The notes beneath the pieces were generated by a model that was given only the letters and a program-made list of their open reading frames with translations, was not told the origin of the DNA and did not search any database. Below are positions 59,145-64,000 of a DNA stretch of 64,000 bases, piece by piece; position 1 is the first letter of the stretch, and every line of letters begins with the position of its first letter. The DNA comes from Labia minor (Eukaryota > Arthropoda > Insecta > Dermaptera > Spongiphoridae): contig OY720350.1 in assembly GCA_963082975.1 (NCBI GenBank), positions 45,896,734 through 45,960,733 of the forward strand, written 5' to 3'. The translations under genes were made by a program, and so were the position numbers.

Positions 59145-60103
59145 TTAAATGTTATTTTCGCTTGAATGAATCCGTAAATGTCGATTTAAAGCCCCTCTTT
59201 GATTAAATCTCTTCTTACAATGGTTACATTGAAACGGTTTCTCACCAGAATGAAGCAATAAATGGGTAGATAAATATTCTTTTCTAGAAAATGTCTTCTT
59301 ACAATGATCACAGTTATATTTTTTTTCACCAGAATGAATTACTAGATGTCTATTTAAATGTTCTTTTCTTTTAAATGTTTTTTTACAATGATTACATTTA
59401 AATGATTCTGCAGCAGAATGAATTAATAGATGTCTACTTAAATGTTCTTTTTGATTAAATATTTTCTTACATTGGTCGCATTCAAATTGTTTTGAACCAG
59501 AATGAGTCGAAATATGTCTATTTAAATTTTCTTTTCGATTAAATGTCTTCTTACAATAATTACATTCAAAGGATGTTTCACTTTTAGGAGTTTGTAAATT
59601 TTTATCTAAATTTTTTATTTTATCAAATTTCTTCTTACTAGAATTAGATTTCCAAGGTTTGTCAGTTTCATGAATTAATAAATGTTTACGTAAATGTTCT
59701 TTTTGATTAAATTTAATCTTACAATAATTACACTTATATGGTTTTTCACCTGAATGTATCAGTGAATGTCTAATTAAATGATCCTTTCTTGTAAATGTTT
59801 TCTTACAATCATTACATTCTATTAGTTTTTCAGCTGAATGAATCATTAAATGTCTAGTTAACTCTATTTTTTTATTAAATATTTTCTTACAATGTTTGCA
59901 TTTAAATTCTAAACATTTATCATTTTTTTTAGTTATTTTAATTTTCTTAGAATCCTCAATATTCTCACAATTGGCATTAAAGAAATTCAATTTAGATTTT
60001 AATATACAAGATATTTTCAAATGTATACATTTCTTTTCATGTTTCAATAAAAAATATTCACTGATAAAATTAGTCAAGCAATAAGAACAAGTGGCTAGAG
60101 GAC
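59145..60103 (-). CDS. C2H2 zinc-finger protein, last exon
   Basis: A nuclear DNA-binding protein, probably a sequence-specific regulator. The exon holds eight good C2H2 fingers of the pattern F/Y-x-C-x2-C-KKxF-x5-L-x2-H-x3-H with TGEKP-like linkers (HSGEKPYKC, HSGEKPFQC). One degenerate unit between fingers 3 and 4 has lost its Cys and His (KPWKSNSSKKKF). The fingers resemble each other closely (RKEHLNRHL, QKEHLSRHL), so the array grew by tandem duplication. The frame is open above the TTG at 60077 as GPLATCSYCLTNFISEYFLL. This contains a further C-x2-C ... H pair and begins right after TTTCTTTTTTAG, a good splice acceptor. The start therefore lies in an upstream exon not identified here. 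The target is unknown. Confidence 0.85.
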
Positions 60104-61029
60104 CTAAAAAAGAAATTTCAATTAAATAATTAATAATTAAATTATTAGTAAAATTATGTTTTCATTTAATTTATTATAATTATAAATATAAGCTTTAGAA
60201 TTTTATTTTTATTCTATTCGTGTTTGTATATAATTATAATCTTAATGAAAACTTTGGAAATTTTATTTTATTTTGAATTCTAAATTTAGAATGAAGTAAA
60301 AAATATACCTATATATATTGGATATTTATTATTTTTTGGCATTTTTAGGTTTATTAGACACAAATAATCACGTATAGAAAAAACAAATAAAATACTATTT
60401 TTTTTTTCTTAGTAGAGCAGCCAACTGAAATAAATAAAATTTATTTTATTTTTTCAAATAAACTACCTGACAACTCCCGCGTTTATTTAATTACTATCAC
60501 TATCTTATTAAATATACATGTCTTCAAGTGTGTTTTAAAATAATAAAAATATAATAATTGATTCTTAAAATAAACATTTTTTGGATTGATTTTGATTTTG
60601 GATGGATAAAATTACGGATTTTTAAATATACTTCTATCCTATATATACTTTTAAATATACCTATATATATGCTCGAATATAGCTAATTTTATAAAGAAAT
60701 TATAAGAGAAACCTGTAATATTCTTAAAACAATATTCTTAGTTGATAAAGCAACAATAAGTAGTAGTAATTTGATGATGATGGCTCAAGATAGAGCAAGA
60801 TGGAAGATTCTTATTGATTTAGGGAAGTACTTACTTATTCACTAATGAAATTAAGATTGATACATAGATTGAAACTATATGAACATTTAATGGATTAATA
60901 AATATTTTTTTTAGTATAAAATTATGACATGCCGTTTGCTGGCCTATTTCCATGATATAATGTAATATGTAATTATTATAAATATTATTTTAATATGAAA
61001 AAGTTTTTATTGAAATAAAATAAAAAATA
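60104..61029. other. AT-rich stretch, presumably intron or upstream of the zinc-finger gene
   Basis: No exon could be picked out. It contains TA-rich and T-rich runs only. Confidence 0.4.
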
Positions 61030-61630
61030 ATAAGATGACCTGTGGCCAGGTCCGAACCGACCGACGGTTTGAAATCAATTAATTTCCAGCTACAGAAACA
61101 ATTTCAAATAATTTTAATATTAATGTAATAAAAAACAGATATGGATAGAGCATAAATATTTTTAATTTTATTTTATTTATAATATATATGTAAGACCAGG
61201 ACCACCATGAATGACTGGATGACGTCATATAATTTTAAATTAAGAACAAACTAATAAAGATGATTTTTCTCGAGAATAAAACCAATACAAACTGCATGAT
61301 TCTTGGTGATATGTAAAAAATCTCCTCATGTGAAATTTGGTATGAAAATAACCCTTCCCTTCCTATCGTCGATCGCTAATACTACCACTTCCAGTTTCCA
61401 GATTTGCATCAATTCATCATACTGATGCATTAAGTAAATATACCAAATTTCATCAAAATCCGTTGAGTCGTTCAAGCTGTACACATCTATACGGACGGAC
61501 GGTCATCATGCTAAAAATACTTTTTTCTGTTAAGAAAATGCAAGATTCGTGGAGATATGTAAAAAAATCTCCTCATGTGAAATTTGGTGTGAAAACAATA
61601 CCTCCCTTTCTATCGTCTGTCGATAAAAAA
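61030..61630 (-). mobile_element. HINE-like family B, copy 4
   Basis: The 3' end has the perfect hairpin GACCTG-GCCA-CAGGTC and the inverted CGTCGGTCGGTTCGG. Both modules, each with CTCCTCATGTGAAATTTGGT, are present. The 5' motif is slightly eroded (ATCGACAGACGATAG). The microsatellite is shortened to GGACGGACGG. Confidence 0.72.
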
Positions 61631-61739
61631 TAATTAATTAATAGAATTGCTTACTTTTTTAAACAATTAAAGAGTAAATCAATAATATATTCAATTTAAA
61701 ACACTTGAAAGATGAATTATTTTTAATTCTTCATGAAAG

Positions 61740-62062
61740 TGGATAGTAATAAATAGTCTGTCAAGGCAGAAGCCACCCCGCATAAATAATATGTACTAAG
61801 TGTATTCAACCATTAGTTAAAAATCTCGAGCCCTCTTGTCTTTTCATGCTTGAACAACAGTAAAAAGAGGGAGATGAGAAAGTTTGGACACTGGTTGAAG
61901 TTATACAAGAGGGTGGGGAAATTGTTCTGCAACAGAGTTAATTTGAAAATAAAGTCGGCACTTAATTTAAACGATGACCAGACGAAAATATTAACTAAAG
62001 TACAATATTTCATTGATATATATATATATCAAATGTCAATTAAATCTAATGATTTTTGGTGA
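61740..62062 (+). other. GC-richer island with one open frame
   Basis: A frame across 61850-62062 has basic residues (MRKFGHWLKLYKRVGKLF) but opens at TTG. No family is recognised. It could be an exon, since splice-like signals cannot be judged by eye. Confidence 0.22.
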
Positions 62063-62227
62063 CTTTCTAAATAAATCAAAGGAACAATTTCAATAAATAT
62101 ATCAAATTGTATTGATTCCTTTGATGTAATCTCGAAATGGAATACTAAGCTCCTTGATCAAGGTAACCTAATATCCATTTCATATATGCTTGCTTATATA
62201 CCAGACGAATATCATGTTAGTCACTAA

Positions 62228-62422
62228 TTAATACCCAATTATATATAATGAAATAGAATCATTAAGTATAAATATTACTTATTCATTTTTGTTTGAAGAA
62301 TATTAAACATTATTATTATTTTATTAGAAATTTGAATTAACTTAGTTAATTTTTTTTTTACAATTCAATAGATTTTATACTGGCTTTAAATAATTGTAAA
62401 ATAAATAAATAATTATATAAGA
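62228..62422. repeat. Direct repeat of about 190 bp, left copy, flanking family A copy 8
   Basis: Matches 62871-63060 with about seven substitutions and one small length difference. Begins TTAATACCCAATTATATATA. Confidence 0.9.
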
Positions 62423-62439
62423 TAATATTTATTAAACCA

Positions 62440-62870
62440 GAATTAAATGTTTTAATAAATTAGGCTTTTAATGAATGATTTCACTCAGTTTACTAAAAAA
62501 AAAAGCTGGAGTGTCTCCACACGACTATCTCGCAAATTTGAATTGGATTAAATAACATATATTAATTTAAATTAAATTAAATTAATTAAATTATAAATTA
62601 AAATTAATAAATAATATTTATTAAACCAGATCTTTGTTGATGGCACCACGTCACGTGTTGGCGCGTGAGATTTGCAGTGTTAAAAAATTAATTCTGGTAC
62701 TTTCAGCGATTCAATCAAGCTGAAATTCTATATATAGCAGTTTTATACAATTTTTAATTATGCGAAAAATTATCAAACATTTATCTTTATTTTTACGGTC
62801 ACTTTAGAAGAAAAAAATCAAAACGTTGTAGGTAATGACCCTCTTCCGGTTGAGCTACATTTCTCAAAAG
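62440..62870 (-). mobile_element. HINE-like family A, copy 8 (3' part) with extra 3' flank
   Basis: Only the 3' half of the element is present (62870 down to the hairpin at 62506). The next 66 bp (62440-62505) match the 3' flank of copy 5 (45557-45620) almost perfectly. This looks like transposition that read past the normal end. TTTGGCTCTT before GTTGATGG is missing. Confidence 0.75.
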
Positions 62871-63060
62871 TTAATACCCAATTATATATAACGAAATAGA
62901 ATCATTAAATATAAATATTACTTATTCATTTTTGTTTGAAGAATATTAAACATTATTATTATTTTATTAGAAATCTAAATTAACTTAGTTTTTTTTTACA
63001 ATTCAATAGATTTTATACCGGCTCTAAATAATTGTAAAATAAATAAATAATTATATAAGA
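62871..63060. repeat. Direct repeat of about 190 bp, right copy
   Basis: Partner of 62228-62422. The element fragment joins it directly at TCAAAAGTTAATACCC. Confidence 0.9.
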
Positions 63061-63355
63061 AGTTTACTAATTATATTAAGTTGAAATAATTATAAATGTT
63101 GATTAAGTCTGATGAAGCCTGGTCCACAACTTTAGAAAGAAGAGAATACTTATAGAGTATTTGAAATGAAATAGCTTTGTTGTAATTTTAGAACAAAAAT
63201 CATAAGATTTCAGGGTTGTGTCTAAGATTGCATAATAAGGAGTTATATAATCTAACATGTTATGTTATCAGAATATTAATTAATCAAAAATATAAATGTT
63301 TCGCCAAAAATCATAACAAGAACAAAATTTATCTTTTAATTGCTTCATATTATTA
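63061..63355. other. AT-rich spacer
   Basis: Nothing recognisable. Confidence 0.45.
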
Positions 63356-63865
63356 TTAGTACCTGGTTCACCAAGTCGTCGCTCGATACTTTAAAAAAAT
63401 TATTCCTTATGAACTATGAATATTTAAGATTAAGAATATTATTTCAAATAAATAATCGACAAAATATATGAAACAATTTAAAATAATTTAAAAGAACATA
63501 AATTAAAAAAAAAAAAAAAATACTCATAAAACATACAGATCTTAAATGTAGGTATTAATGCACTGAAAGACAGAAAAGTATGGCCTTTGTGGCTATAACA
63601 TAATATATATTTCGTAATTTGATTACAAAATATTAAAATAAATATTTTTATAATTTTATTTTATTTATAATATTTTATATTAAGGAAGCGGTTTCCGAAA
63701 TTACCCGGTGCCATTTTTTTATTATTAAAATCTCTATTTTAAATTAAAAAAAAAAAACTAACAAAGATGATTTTTACCGAGGCTGAAACCAATACAGATT
63801 GATTTTTCTTTATAAAAACTATGGTGTAAATTTCAAAAAATCCTTAGAGTTGTATTTCAAAAATA
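63356..63865 (-). mobile_element. Non-autonomous Helitron H2, copy 2
   Basis: On the minus strand it ends GTATCGAGCGACGACTTGG, then AACCAGGTACTAA beside T, as in copy 1. The beginning shares GGATTTTTTGAAATTTACAC, CTGTATTGGTTTCAGCC and TTAGTTTTTTT. The exact 5' end near 63865 is uncertain. Confidence 0.6.
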
Positions 63866-64000
63866 CAAATATATATACAATTTTAGCTAGCATAATAAGA
63901 TTAGATAAGATATATGATTTAATTATCTGGTTGAATTAAATATTTTGTAATTTAACTTAAGTTGTTTATATTATACAAAACAAAATATTTTTGACATTTT

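Overview
The window is about three-quarters A+T, with long poly-T/poly-A and TA runs, short isolated GC-richer islands, no operon-like gene packing and almost no long open frames. Spliceosomal signals, tRNA-headed SINEs, mariner, hAT and rolling-circle elements and a tandem C2H2 zinc-finger exon all point to an animal nuclear genome. A compact, repeat-rich invertebrate (probably an arthropod) fits best. I cannot name the species.

Only two proteins are convincing. One is a complete 619-residue hAT transposase of the Buster/ZBED5-like type (20595-22454), inside an element with both ends and a perfect 8-bp target duplication (19506-22848). The other is the last exon of a host-type C2H2 zinc-finger gene on the minus strand (59145-60103). 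Two further hAT fragments, two mariner fragments and one LINE ORF2 tail sit inside decayed or non-autonomous elements.

The rest is mostly mobile DNA. Layout: 1.3-2.2 kb hAT with a nested SINE; 2.3-4.3 kb two Helentron-like (HINE) copies; 4.5 kb mariner-type MITE; 6.1 kb foldback element; 8.4-9.0 and 11.1-11.7 kb two further HINE-like families; 11.8-14.2, 23.8-25.2 and 39.6-42.0 kb three copies of a palindrome-bearing family (called C here); 17.4-18.0 kb mariner deletion derivative inside a tandem repeat; 19.5-22.8 kb intact Buster; 27.5-28.0 kb second foldback; 29.6-30.4 and 63.4-63.9 kb Helitron H2; 32.6-33.8 and 55.7-56.3 kb Helitron H1; 37.7-38.8 and 54.1-55.3 kb broken hATs; 42.9-43.4 kb mariner; 36-62 kb many HINE copies; SINEs at 23.5, 25.5, 47.6 and 52.3 kb.

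The most useful structural result is that three apparently different repeat families (A, B and F here) share one architecture. Each has a short inverted repeat exactly at the 5' end, a TGTCTG-type microsatellite, a GATGAAATTTGGTA-like box, the same short repeat inverted near the 3' end, and a terminal hairpin next to T. This is the layout described for Helentrons and their non-autonomous HINEs. The terminal repeats and hairpins differ between families yet stay paired within each. Family C has a 43-bp palindrome whose central triplet is inverted between copies, and one C copy is bracketed by a perfect 181-bp direct repeat.
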